Shown piece by piece: positions 9,376 through 17,602 of a stretch of 64,000 bases of DNA. Both the position numbers and the translations under genes were made by a program. Source of the stretch: Fictibacillus nanhaiensis (lineage in GTDB: Bacteria > Bacillota > Bacilli > Bacillales > Fictibacillaceae); the NCBI GenBank assembly GCA_017052515.1, contig JAFHKR010000036.1, positions 124,001 to 188,000 on the forward strand, given 5' to 3'. The stretch's first letter is position 1. Every line of letters begins with the position of its first letter. The notes under the pieces were generated by a model that ran no database searches, was not told the origin of the DNA, and saw only the letters and a program-made list of their open reading frames with translations.

Positions 9376-9789
9376 GTAAAAATTTCTCTCCTTTTCTTTT
9401 TTCATGAAATGGGTCATGTTAGTTTGCTCAACGGATGACTTGTTTATGAAAAAGTTGGCAGGTTGTTTCTTAGAGCTTTTTATTTGCAAATAGAGCTTGC
9501 GAGGAATAGCAGAAAAAAACTTGAAGTTAAAAGCGCGGTCGATAAACGCATTAAATTTCTTGCCGGATTCAATTGAAACCCAGCATCAACTACAAGAAAA
9601 AAGCAAAGCCGATGTGTGAATTGAAAATAGGCGGCATCCGTTTTGAGCAAAAAACGTGCCCACTTCTTTTCAGAACATGGTTAACACTATAACAAAAATT
9701 CTAAAAAGAATGCAAATCATAACCGAAAGATGCTATTCTGACAGGGTTAAGCTACAATAGAATGCAAAGACATTAGCCTAAGGAATGAT
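9376..9789. other. putP / ABC-F divergent intergenic region with a long putP leader
   Basis: No convincing gene. The best putP promoter (9686-9715) would give a 5' untranslated leader of about 300 nt. On the plus side TACAAT at 9753-9758 could serve the ABC-F gene, but its -35 is poor. No known riboswitch class was recognised in the leader. Confidence 0.4.
9686..9715 (-). promoter_or_regulatory. Candidate putP promoter
   Basis: Minus strand TTGCAT (9715-9710), an 18-bp spacer, then TATAGT (9691-9686). Pattern match only. Confidence 0.4.
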
Positions 9790-11703
9790 ATGGTTTTGAG
9801 TATTTTATTAGTTGAAAATCTATATAAAACATATGGTGAAAAAACGCTGTTTGACGAGATCACTTTTTCAATCAGCGACAAGCAAAGAATTGGACTCATC
9901 GGACCGAATGGAACAGGTAAGTCCTCATTATTAAAAGCAATAGCCGGGTTTGAACCAGCTGAACGTGGAACGCTATCTCACGCGAATACATTTCAGATCG
10001 AATATGTTGCGCAAGAACCTGAACTTGATGAAGAGTTATCCGTTCTAGATCAAATTTATTTCGGAGATTCTCTCATCATGAAGACGATGCGTGAATACGA
10101 ACAAGCTCTACTTGATTTAGAGTCAGACCCATCGAACGAAAAAAAACTGAAGCGTTTGATGAACAGTCAGCAAAAGATGGATGAGAATGAGGCATGGGAA
10201 GCGAACACCATCGCAAAAACAGTGCTCACAAAGCTTGGACTTCGTGACTTTTCTCGTCAAGTGAAGCATTTGAGCGGTGGGCAAAAGAAGCGTGTGGCGA
10301 TCGCAAAAGCACTCATTCAACCTGCAGATTTACTGATTTTGGACGAACCTACAAACCATCTTGATAATGAAACGGTCGAATGGCTAGAAACATTTTTAGG
10401 GAACTATAAAGGCGCCTTATTAATGGTTACCCATGACCGATATTTCCTAAACCGCGTAACAAACAACATCTTTGAGCTCGATAATGGAAAACTTTATGTG
10501 TACGAGGGAAATTACGAAACGTATCTAGAGAAAAAGGCGGAACGTGAAGAAATCGCCCTTCAGAACGAAGATAAACGACAAAACACACTTCGCCGCGAAT
10601 TAGCGTGGTTACGACGTGGTGCGAAAGCGCGAACTACAAAACAAAAAGCTCGAATTCAACGCGTAGAAAATTTGCAAGAAGAAACAGGTCCTGCAGTAAA
10701 AGGGTCTGTTGAGTTTGCAATCGGATCACAACGACTTGGTAAAAAAGTGATTGAAGTTGAAGGCTTGAGCAAAAGTTTAGATGGAAAAGATCTAGTTAAA
10801 AACCTGGATTACTTGATTGTTCCCGGTGAACGACTCGGAATCATTGGGCCAAACGGAAGTGGAAAAACGACTTTGTTAAATATGTTAGCAGGTAGAATGG
10901 CACCAGATTCAGGGACAGTCGAAGTAGGAGAAACGGTTAAAATCGGCTACTACACACAAGATCATGAAGAGCTCGACGGCAACTTGCGCGTAGTGGATTA
11001 TATAAAAGAAACGGCACAGGTCATCACAACAGTAGATGGTCAGACGATTACGGCTGAACAGATGCTCGAACGGTTCCTGTTTCCACGTTATATGCAATAT
11101 ACGTATATTCGCAAGTTATCAGGTGGAGAAAAACGCCGATTATACATGCTAAAGGTGTTAATGGAAGAGCCGAACGTGCTCTTTTTAGATGAACCCACAA
11201 ACGACTTGGACATTCAAACGTTAGGGATTTTAGAAGAGTATTTAGAGAACTTCCCCGGCGTAGTTTTGACGGTTTCCCATGACCGATACTTTTTAGACCG
11301 TGTCGTTGATCATCTTCTTGCTTTTGAAGGAAACGCAAACGTAGTAAGGTTTCAAGGCAGCTATTCGGACTATATGGACGAGAAAAAAGAGCGTGATGAA
11401 CGTGCTGCTTCAGTGAAGAAAGAGGCTCCTGAAAAACCGGTGGAAACAGCTGGACAGCATCGTAAAGAAAAGAAGAAAAAGCTCTCATATAAAGATCAGC
11501 AAGATTGGGATACGATTGAAGAGCGAATCATGAACTTAGAAGAGAAGAAGGAACAGATTGAATCTGAAATCGTTGCTGCTGGCAGTGATTTTGGGAAGAT
11601 CAGCGAGCTTATGGCTGAGCAGAAAAAGGTAGAGAACGAGCTTGAAGCTGCGATGGAGAGATGGGAAGAGCTTTCTCTGTTAGTGGAAGAGTTGAATAGT
11701 TGA
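9790..11703 (+). CDS. yfmR: ABC-F ATPase, Uup/YfmR-like
   Basis: Ribosome-associated ABC-F protein of 637 residues with two ABC domains. Walker A GPNGTGKSS and signature LSGGQKKR in the first, GPNGSGKTT and LSGGEKRR in the second, with LLILDEPTNHLD and LFLDEPTNDLD Walker B motifs. The arginine-rich interdomain linker (LRRELAWLRRGAKARTTKQK) and a C-terminal coiled coil (about residues 560-637) match the Uup/YfmR group. Family members act on ribosomes stalled during elongation; exact orthology to YfmR is inferred. AAGGAATGAT precedes the ATG. Monocistronic, with its own terminator. Confidence 0.8.
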   Translation: MVLSILLVENLYKTYGEKTLFDEITFSISDKQRIGLIGPNGTGKSSLLKAIAGFEPAERGTLSHANTFQIEYVAQEPELDEELSVLDQIYFGDSLIMKTMREYEQALLDLESDPSNEKKLKRLMNSQQKMDENEAWEANTIAKTVLTKLGLRDFSRQVKHLSGGQKKRVAIAKALIQPADLLILDEPTNHLDNETVEWLETFLGNYKGALLMVTHDRYFLNRVTNNIFELDNGKLYVYEGNYETYLEKKAEREEIALQNEDKRQNTLRRELAWLRRGAKARTTKQKARIQRVENLQEETGPAVKGSVEFAIGSQRLGKKVIEVEGLSKSLDGKDLVKNLDYLIVPGERLGIIGPNGSGKTTLLNMLAGRMAPDSGTVEVGETVKIGYYTQDHEELDGNLRVVDYIKETAQVITTVDGQTITAEQMLERFLFPRYMQYTYIRKLSGGEKRRLYMLKVLMEEPNVLFLDEPTNDLDIQTLGILEEYLENFPGVVLTVSHDRYFLDRVVDHLLAFEGNANVVRFQGSYSDYMDEKKERDERAASVKKEAPEKPVETAGQHRKEKKKKLSYKDQQDWDTIEERIMNLEEKKEQIESEIVAAGSDFGKISELMAEQKKVENELEAAMERWEELSLLVEELNS

Positions 11704-11711
11704 TTGGGTGG

Positions 11712-11743
11712 GCACCTCTTGCTGTTAGCAGGGGGTGTTTTTT
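11712..11743 (+). terminator. Terminator after the yfmR-like gene
   Basis: GCACCTCTTGCTG/CAGGGGGTGT-type stem with loop TTAG, then a T run. Confidence 0.75.
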
Positions 11744-11768
11744 ATGCTGAACAGAAGAGAATTGAGAT

Positions 11769-11868
11769 GAAGACTTATAAAAATTTTTGAAGACTTATAA
11801 AATCTTTTGAGGACTTATAAATTTTTTTGAAGACTTATAAATCTTTACGAGGACTTTTAAAAAAATTC
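11769..11868 (+). repeat. 20-bp tandem repeat array A (5 units)
   Basis: Five head-to-tail units of exactly 20 bp starting at 11769, 11789, 11809, 11829 and 11849. Unit consensus is GARGACTTATAAAWYTTTTT; the fifth unit is degenerate. It lies 72 bp upstream of a NERD-domain gene on the same strand. The same family occurs in inverse orientation at 53771-53870. There is no spacer sequence, so it is not CRISPR-like. Confidence 0.9.
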
Positions 11869-11940
11869 TCCTTTTTCATGAGAGGAAAATTAGTGGCAAT
11901 TGTTGAATTTTTATAAGTAAATTAAGCGTGAGGTGATGAT

Positions 11941-12804
11941 TTGATAGTAAAAGAGAGAACAAAACCATTAATACTTTTCAAACTAGATTCATTATTAGAA
12001 AGAATACCTATGAATTTTCCCAAAAAACCAGATATTTTAAGTGATAGAGCAAAATTTAATGCTGGGTTTAATGGAGAGAAGTCTCTTGATTATCATTTAA
12101 CTGATTTACCTCAAGAAAACTACTATATTTTCCACGATTTAAGGCTCCCCAGAGATAAAACGAAGAATCTTTACTTCCAGCTTGATTCTCTCATCATAAC
12201 TCCACATTATTGTTTAATTATTGAAGTGAAGAACTTAATAGGAAACCTGTATTTTGACCATCAATTTAACCAAGTGATTCGCACTAGAAACGGAATTGAA
12301 GAAGCGTTTCCAGATCCAATCATACAAGTTGAATATCAAGCTTCATGTTTTAAGGAATGGCTCTCCTCTCATAAGATTGCTGGCATACCTATCTTTTATT
12401 TAGTAGTGATAACTAATATTCACTCAGTAATTAAAATTTCTCCTTCATATAAAAAAAGTCTTAATAAAATTGTTAGAGGCAAAGACTTGATTCGGACGAT
12501 TCATCGTTTAACGAAAAATTATACACACCGCTATTTATCTCAAAAAGATATAAAAAAATTGAGTAAACTTTTAATAAAGAATCATAAACAGATAAATATA
12601 GATATTTTAAAACAATATGAGATAAGAAAAGAGGATATAGCTACAGGGGTTATTTGCCCTTATTGTGGTAAATTACCGTTGAAAAGAGAAATGAGGCACT
12701 GGCTTTGTTTAGCATGTTCTAACAAGAATGCTGAGGCCCATATTAAAGCTATTTATGATTATGCCCTCTTGATAAATTCTCAGGTTAAAAATGAAGAATT
12801 ATGA
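11941..12804 (+). CDS. NERD-domain protein with zinc-finger, copy 1 (C-terminal HTH cut off by TGA)
   Basis: Nuclease-related (NERD) domain protein of 287 residues, paralogous to 22134-23096. The NERD core is seen as QLDSLIITPHYCLIIEVK: Asp82, Glu95 and Lys97 form the D-x12-ExK of a restriction-endonuclease-like active site. A four-Cys zinc-finger follows (Cys239, 242, 256, 259). TTG start behind AGGTGATGAT, aligned with the paralogue's first residue. The frame stops at TGA 12802-12804, exactly where the paralogue has Cys, and then continues in the same frame for 37 codons of HTH-like sequence to TAA at 12918. No catalytic activity is shown; the function is unknown. Confidence 0.75.
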   Translation: MIVKERTKPLILFKLDSLLERIPMNFPKKPDILSDRAKFNAGFNGEKSLDYHLTDLPQENYYIFHDLRLPRDKTKNLYFQLDSLIITPHYCLIIEVKNLIGNLYFDHQFNQVIRTRNGIEEAFPDPIIQVEYQASCFKEWLSSHKIAGIPIFYLVVITNIHSVIKISPSYKKSLNKIVRGKDLIRTIHRLTKNYTHRYLSQKDIKKLSKLLIKNHKQINIDILKQYEIRKEDIATGVICPYCGKLPLKREMRHWLCLACSNKNAEAHIKAIYDYALLINSQVKNEEL

Positions 12805-12918
12805 AACTTCTTGCATCTAAATTCCTCTACTAGCATGTATAAAATCCTCCGTGCTATGGACTTAAAACCCAACGGCTCAAGAAAAGCCGCAACGTACACC
12901 ATCCCACTACCCAAATAA
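12805..12918 (+). pseudogene. Detached C-terminal HTH segment of NERD copy 1
   Basis: In-frame continuation after the TGA: NFLHLNSSTSMYKILRAMD, then a KPNGSRKAATYTI-like end. It aligns with EFLCLSSRHIGKRLLNDMN and the GRVYTL end of copy 2. It would only be made by TGA readthrough; otherwise it is a remnant of a nonsense mutation (TGT in copy 2, TGA here). Confidence 0.65.
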
Positions 12919-12934
12919 ACGACCAAATTAAAAA

Positions 12935-12952
12935 CCCCCACTAATGTGAGGG
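12935..12952 (-). terminator. Terminator after yfmM
   Basis: On the minus strand ACCCTCAC-ATTA-GTGGGGGT, then TTTTTAAT. Confidence 0.65.
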
Positions 12953-12960
12953 TCTCAGAA

Positions 12961-14517
12961 TTAAAACACCTTTGTCGTCCAGCTTTCACAGTTCCAGACG
13001 TCATTTGCCACTTCTTTATAAAATTCAGGTTCATGGGAGATCAATAGCACACTACCTTTGAAGGCCTTCAGGGCGCGCATCAATTCATCTTTTGCCTCTA
13101 CATCTAAATGGTTTGTCGGCTCATCGAGAACCAAAACATTGTTTTCATGGTTGATTAGCTTACAAAGACGAACCTTCGCCTTTTCTCCACCACTTAGTAC
13201 TTCAACTTTACTCTCGATATGTTTTGTTGTTAGCCCACACTTCGCAAGAGCTGCACGAACTTCATGATGAGAGAAACCAGGGAATTCACTCCAGATTTCT
13301 TCGATGCATGTATTATAGTTTGCTGACTTCACTTCTTGCTCAAAGTAACCGATCTCTAGATTTTCACCGCGTTCAACAGAACCTGAAACAGGGGTGATCT
13401 CACCAAGGATGCTGCGGAGTAACGTAGTTTTACCGATACCGTTCGCACCGACTAAAGCGATTTTTTGACCGCGTTCCATACGAAGATTCAACGGTTTAGA
13501 AAGGGGCTCGTCATATCCAATAACAAGATCTTTTGTTTCAAAGATCAGTTTGCTTGGCGTACGAGCTTCTTTAAAGTTAAACTCTGGCTTTGGTTTTTCT
13601 TTAGCGAGTTCAATAACATCCATCTTATCAAGTTTCTTTTGTCGGGACATGGCCATGTTTCGAGTAGAAACACGTGCTTTATTACGTGCAACGAAATCCT
13701 TCAATCCCGCAATCTCTTGCTGTTGACGTTTAAATGCTGCTTCCAACTGAGACTTTTTCATTTCATGAACCGATTTGAAGTGGTCATAATCTCCAACATA
13801 ACGGTTCAGCTCTTGATTTTCCATGTGATAGATCAAGTTGATAACACTGTTTAAGAACGGAATATCATGGGAGATCAAGATGAATGCATTTTCATATTCT
13901 TGCAGATAACGCTTCAGCCACTCGATATGCTGCTCGTCTAGATAGTTTGTTGGCTCATCCAGCAATAAGATCTCTGGCTTTTCTAATAAAAGCTTGGCAA
14001 GCAAAACCTTCGTACGCTGCCCACCACTTAGATCGTGGACGTCACGGTCTAGACCGATATCATCGAGACCAAGTCCGCGCGCGATCTCTTCTACTTTTGC
14101 ATCGATTACGTAAAAGTCGTTGTTCGTTAATGTATCTTGAATGACACCAACGTCTTCAAGCATCTTTTCAAGCTCTTCAGGTGTTGCTTCACCCATTTTT
14201 TCGTACATGCTGTTCATTTCGTTTTCCATGTCGAGCAAGTATTGGAACGCACTCTTCAACACATCGCGAATCGACATGCCTTTTTGGAGAACGGTGTGCT
14301 GATCAAGATAGCCAACACGTACTTTTTTAGCCCATTCTACTTTACCTTCATCAGGCTTTAGTTTGCCTGTAATAATATTCATAAACGTTGATTTACCTTC
14401 ACCGTTCGCACCGATCAAGCCGATGTGCTCACCTTTAAGCAGGCGGAAGGAAACATCATTAAAGATGGCACGATCGCCAAAACCATGGCTTAAGCCTTGC
14501 ACCGTTAAAATACTCAT
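12961..14517 (-). CDS. yfmM: ABC-F ATPase YfmM
   Basis: ABC-F protein of 518 residues, close over its whole length to B. subtilis YfmM as recalled (start MSILTVQGLSHGFGDRAIFN, end NCESWTTKVF). First Walker A GANGEGKST, signature LSGGQRTKV, Walker B ILLLDEPTNYLD; second Walker A GANGIGKTT, signature LSGGEKAKV, Walker B LVLDEPTNHLD. The P-site tRNA interaction linker lies around residues 240-310 (RNKARVSTRNMAMSRQKK). Role inferred: housekeeping ribosome factor rather than resistance. RBS AAAAGGTGTTATATAG; promoter candidate at 14558-14587. Convergent with NERD copy 1. Confidence 0.88.
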   Translation of the reverse strand: MSILTVQGLSHGFGDRAIFNDVSFRLLKGEHIGLIGANGEGKSTFMNIITGKLKPDEGKVEWAKKVRVGYLDQHTVLQKGMSIRDVLKSAFQYLLDMENEMNSMYEKMGEATPEELEKMLEDVGVIQDTLTNNDFYVIDAKVEEIARGLGLDDIGLDRDVHDLSGGQRTKVLLAKLLLEKPEILLLDEPTNYLDEQHIEWLKRYLQEYENAFILISHDIPFLNSVINLIYHMENQELNRYVGDYDHFKSVHEMKKSQLEAAFKRQQQEIAGLKDFVARNKARVSTRNMAMSRQKKLDKMDVIELAKEKPKPEFNFKEARTPSKLIFETKDLVIGYDEPLSKPLNLRMERGQKIALVGANGIGKTTLLRSILGEITPVSGSVERGENLEIGYFEQEVKSANYNTCIEEIWSEFPGFSHHEVRAALAKCGLTTKHIESKVEVLSGGEKAKVRLCKLINHENNVLVLDEPTNHLDVEAKDELMRALKAFKGSVLLISHEPEFYKEVANDVWNCESWTTKVF

Positions 14518-14557
14518 CTATATAACACCTTTTCTGTCAGTAATTTGTACCCTCTTG

Positions 14558-14587
14558 ATTATAGTATTGAATGGGGAAGGAACTCAA
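14558..14587 (-). promoter_or_regulatory. Candidate yfmM promoter
   Basis: Minus strand TTGAGT (14587-14582), 18-bp spacer, TATAAT (14563-14558), about 40 bp before the yfmM start. Confidence 0.55.
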
Positions 14588-14618
14588 TAGGTGCATACGT
14601 AATCTTAAAAAAGAAAAA

Positions 14619-14646
14619 GCACCCATGGAAGATTTTCCAAGAGTGC
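14619..14646 (-). terminator. Terminator after the small gene at 14659
   Basis: Minus strand GCAC-TC-TTGGAA / TTCCA-TGG-GTGC hairpin followed by TTTTTC. Confidence 0.55.
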
Positions 14647-14658
14647 CCGTAATATTAT

Positions 14659-14820
14659 CTATTCCTGCTCACCAGTTCGGTTCTTAAATGCTTCTTTTGT
14701 AGCCAGGTTCACTGAATCTGTTTCATCCGACTTTTCAACCAGTCGATTTTGAAGGGTGTTATCAGGAAATCTTCCCGGATGCCCCTGTTTTTTATGTTCG
14801 AATGATTTTCCTCGTGCCAT
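14659..14820 (-). CDS. Small basic hypothetical protein (53 aa)
   Basis: Starts MARGKSFEHKKQGHPGRF, ends TGEQE. ATG at 14820 is preceded by GAGGAGTGAAAAAAC, a good RBS, and a terminator follows the stop. Hydrophilic with a basic N-terminal half and no membrane segment or Cys. It looks like a small conserved Bacillaceae protein, but no named family is recognised. Confidence 0.7.
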   Translation of the reverse strand: MARGKSFEHKKQGHPGRFPDNTLQNRLVEKSDETDSVNLATKEAFKNRTGEQE

Positions 14821-14882
14821 GTTTTTTCACTCCTCATCTCTTTACAACGTATTGTGTCCAAGAGAAGAGGGAAATATGAAGG

Positions 14883-15335
14883 TTAAAAAGGTTTCACTAC
14901 CATTAAAATGATTATAACAACAGCTAAACCATGTAGAGAATAAATATAAGGATCCAGCTGTCTATCAACCGTACGGTAAGATTGAGGAAGGTCATCACCT
15001 TCATGCGAATTCAGAATGTCACTCATCTGCTTCTGTTTTTTTGGAATGACGCCAATAACAAGAACTTGGGCAAGGACATAAATAACTAATGAAGAGATAT
15101 ACCAAAATTCACTAAATAGTGCAGTATTTAAATAACCTAATAAAAGTCCAGTTGCAAGAAGTGTTAAACTGCCAATCTTCGGTAGAGTTTCAATCTTACC
15201 GTTAACTTCAAGTGCAAAGCGAGCTTGGTTTGTAGTTTTAGCAAACTTAGTAACGACTGGCATCGCGAAGCTTGCGCCGAGTCCAACTATTGCTGCTAAG
15301 ATGTGTAAAAGTACGATAAATCCGTAAAACGTCAT
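14883..15335 (-). CDS. DUF2269-like integral membrane protein
   Basis: 150 residues with four predicted membrane helices (FYGFIVLLHILAAIVGLGAS, then around residues 55-75, 80-102 and 128-148). A His-containing first helix and the overall layout resemble DUF2269-type small membrane proteins. ATG at 15335 behind AAAGGGGGAAAGTTA; an upstream in-frame start at 15374 has no RBS. Function unknown. Confidence 0.7.
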   Translation of the reverse strand: MTFYGFIVLLHILAAIVGLGASFAMPVVTKFAKTTNQARFALEVNGKIETLPKIGSLTLLATGLLLGYLNTALFSEFWYISSLVIYVLAQVLVIGVIPKKQKQMSDILNSHEGDDLPQSYRTVDRQLDPYIYSLHGLAVVIIILMVVKPF

Positions 15336-15801
15336 TAACTTTCCCCCTTTAAATATGTATGAATGATTACTCATCTACAATTTATTACGATGTGCAGGAA
15401 AATAGTCCTTCTTTTTGATAGTGACTTTTATCCTGTTTGCACAATCGTTAGAGGTCTAGAAATTCATAAATTTTTGATTCGGTATAGTTTGAAACCTGTT
15501 GCTCATGTGATTAGCCATCAGTTTAAAAATATCCTCTAACCAAACTTTAGTACCAAGTCATAAGGATTTGTTACAAAAACAAGCATATCTTAGTTTTAAG
15601 TTGAATATATCTGTATCACAACTAAATATTTCACCTGAGACTACAGCTTAAACACACTAATGACTCGCTAATTAATTTTAAAGCTTGTCTTTTTTGGTGT
15701 GAGGAGGTGGCCGCTAAAAAACATCCTGCTGGTAATCCCTACTTGACAGATGGGTTTAATTGTATTAATTTTACTTTAGCTAACTAAAGGGGGGCTTGTA
15801 G
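15336..15801. other. Intergenic region upstream of tcyP
   Basis: 466 bp between divergent genes with no supported gene. A sigma-A-like promoter lies near its right end. A short frame from about 15708 reading into the tcyP RBS has no independent start signal. No S-box, T-box or terminator was recognised. Confidence 0.4.
15743..15771 (+). promoter_or_regulatory. Candidate tcyP promoter
   Basis: TTGACA, 17-bp spacer, TAATTT, ending 30 bp before the GTG start. The -35 is perfect and the -10 weak. Confidence 0.5.
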
Positions 15802-17190
15802 GTGACTACTGGTTTAGTTTTATCGAATATTGCAATTATGCTTATTCTATTGGGTGTTTTGTATTACATGCAAAAAAAGCACGTTTCATTTTCAAAGCGT
15901 GTGTTTACGGGGCTAGGTCTAGGGATTTTGTTCGGGCTCGGACTTCAGTACGGATATGGAGCAGATTCTGAGGTTGCTGCTAAATCGACCGACTGGTTTA
16001 ATCTAGTTGGTGGCGGTTATGTAACATTCTTAAAAATGATCGTTGTTCCACTCGTATTTATTTCGATCCTTTCAGCGTTTACGCGTCTGAACTTAAAAGG
16101 TAACATCGGTAAACTTAGTGGATTGATCATCGGGATTTTAATTGGAACAACTGCAATTGCCGCTGTTGTTGGAATTGCCACTTCAACGGTTTTCGATCTT
16201 GAGGCTGTTCAGATCGAGCAAGGAGATGCAGAAACAGCTCGTGGTGAAGAGATGGAAGGCACGTTTGCAGAAGTGAAAGATCTAACGCTTCCGCAACAGG
16301 TTCTTTCTTTATTACCAGCTAATCCATTCTTAGATTTTACAGGAGCGCGTCCGACTTCAACGATCGCTGTCGTTATCTTTGCAGCATTCCTAGGAGTAGC
16401 TTATCTTGGAGTAAAACGTAAGCAAGAAGAACACGCAGAACTATTTGCTAAAATTGTTGATGCCTTTTATGCGGTAATCATGCGTGTAGTAACGTTGATT
16501 CTTCGACTAACTCCTTATGGGGTTCTAGCGCTCATGACAAAAACAGTCGCACTCAGTGATATGGATGCCATAGCGAAACTAGGGAAGTTCGTCATTGCTT
16601 CATATGTCGCTCTGCTGATCATGTTCGGAATTCACTTGTTGCTTTTAACTTTTGCAGGATTGAACCCGATTACTTATATGAAGAAATCTTTCCCGGTACT
16701 ATCTTTTGCCTTTACTTCACGTACGAGTGCAGGAGCACTTCCTTTAAATATTCGTACGCAAAAGAGCATGGGTGTACCTGACGGAATCGCAAACTTTTCT
16801 GGTTCATTCGGTCTTTCCATCGGACAAAACGGATGTGCGGGAATCTATCCGGCGATGTTAGCGGTCATGATTGCTCCAACTGTCGGAATCGATCCGTTGT
16901 CACCATCGTTCTTATTAACACTTGTTGTCGTTGTCGCACTAAGTTCGTTCGGTGTAGCGGGTGTTGGTGGTGGAGCGACGTTCGCAGCGATCCTTGTACT
17001 ATCAGCAATGGACCTTCCTATCGCTTTAGCAGGGTTATTGATCTCTGTTGAACCATTAATTGACATGGGTCGTACCGCTGTAAACGTTAGTGGTTCCATG
17101 ACTTCAGGACTTTTAACAAGTAAGATTCAAAATCAGCTGGATACGAATGTCTTTAATGACACCGAAAATCAAGTAGAAGTAAGTGCATAA
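15802..17190 (+). CDS. tcyP: L-cystine symporter TcyP
   Basis: Dicarboxylate/amino acid:cation symporter-family cystine importer of 462 residues, the length of B. subtilis TcyP. Matching blocks: LLPANPFLDFTGARPTSTI, FTSRTSAGALPLNI, SIGQNGCAGIYPAMLAVMIA, SSFGVAGVGGGATFA and EPLIDMGRTAVNVSGSMT. About eight membrane helices plus two reentrant loops. GTG start behind AAAGGGGGG with 6-nt spacing. In B. subtilis tcyP is under CymR control; no CymR site was identified here. Confidence 0.9.
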   Translation: MTTGLVLSNIAIMLILLGVLYYMQKKHVSFSKRVFTGLGLGILFGLGLQYGYGADSEVAAKSTDWFNLVGGGYVTFLKMIVVPLVFISILSAFTRLNLKGNIGKLSGLIIGILIGTTAIAAVVGIATSTVFDLEAVQIEQGDAETARGEEMEGTFAEVKDLTLPQQVLSLLPANPFLDFTGARPTSTIAVVIFAAFLGVAYLGVKRKQEEHAELFAKIVDAFYAVIMRVVTLILRLTPYGVLALMTKTVALSDMDAIAKLGKFVIASYVALLIMFGIHLLLLTFAGLNPITYMKKSFPVLSFAFTSRTSAGALPLNIRTQKSMGVPDGIANFSGSFGLSIGQNGCAGIYPAMLAVMIAPTVGIDPLSPSFLLTLVVVVALSSFGVAGVGGGATFAAILVLSAMDLPIALAGLLISVEPLIDMGRTAVNVSGSMTSGLLTSKIQNQLDTNVFNDTENQVEVSA

Positions 17191-17202
17191 GAGATAATTA
17201 TG

Positions 17203-17239
17203 AACGATCTTGTCTAAAGGAGGCAGGGTCGTTTTTTTA
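17203..17239 (+). terminator. Terminator after tcyP
   Basis: AACGATCTTGTC / GGCAGGGTCGTT stem with G-U pairs, loop TAAAGGAG, then a run of Ts. Confidence 0.65.
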
Positions 17240-17503
17240 TTTGTAAAACTTACATAGTCAGGTGTACAGTGGTGGGATTTAGGGTAAAAAGTAAAAACTG
17301 AACTTTTAAAAAGCTCAAGATTGTTTTCCAATGAAAGAAGTCTCTTCCAAAATCGTGAACATTCTATGTCAAAACTGTGATAAACTTGTGAGCTTTATTT
17401 GAAGTAATCGTGACATTTGATGTGGATAGAGTCACATTTATTAGGATTCTGGTACTATGAAAGCAAAGGTTTTTGTCATTTAAATTTTTGCCTATGTTTT
17501 ACA
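17240..17503. other. Spacer between tcyP and the qox promoter
   Basis: AT-rich and gene-free; no repeat or structured element recognised apart from the Rex-like operator and promoter at its right edge. Confidence 0.35.
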
Positions 17504-17521
17504 TTGTGATTTAGTTCACAA
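17504..17521. promoter_or_regulatory. Rex-like operator upstream of qoxABCD
   Basis: TTGTGA-TTTAGT-TCACAA, an 18-bp inverted repeat matching the Rex box (TTGTGAANNNNTTCACAA) except at the two innermost arm bases. Rex is the NADH-sensing repressor of low-oxygen genes in Bacillus. The site covers the -35 and spacer of the qox promoter. Confidence 0.65.
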
Positions 17522-17532
17522 TGCTCTATAAT
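17504..17532 (+). promoter_or_regulatory. qoxABCD promoter
   Basis: TTGTGA (17504-17509), 17-bp spacer, TATAAT (17527-17532). The -35 hexamer is the left half of the Rex-like operator. Confidence 0.6.
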
Positions 17533-17602
17533 CACTCTTGGTTCGTTTTTTATTAGGCAAAAGTTAATGCTTGTAAATAGAGAAAGGAAGGTGGACCTGG
17601 TG

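Noticed and set aside
11048..11488. 146-residue minus-strand frame within the yfmR-like gene
   Set aside because: Antisense shadow of conserved ABC-F coding sequence, without RBS.
12802..12804. NERD copy 1 TGA as selenocysteine
   Set aside because: The aligned Cys is not catalytic and the only downstream hairpin is weak (6 bp, 14-nt loop). A nonsense mutation is simpler.
15708..15785. Short frame upstream of tcyP as a leader peptide
   Set aside because: Its only start overlaps the RBS-like GGAGG, and the tcyP promoter lies inside it.
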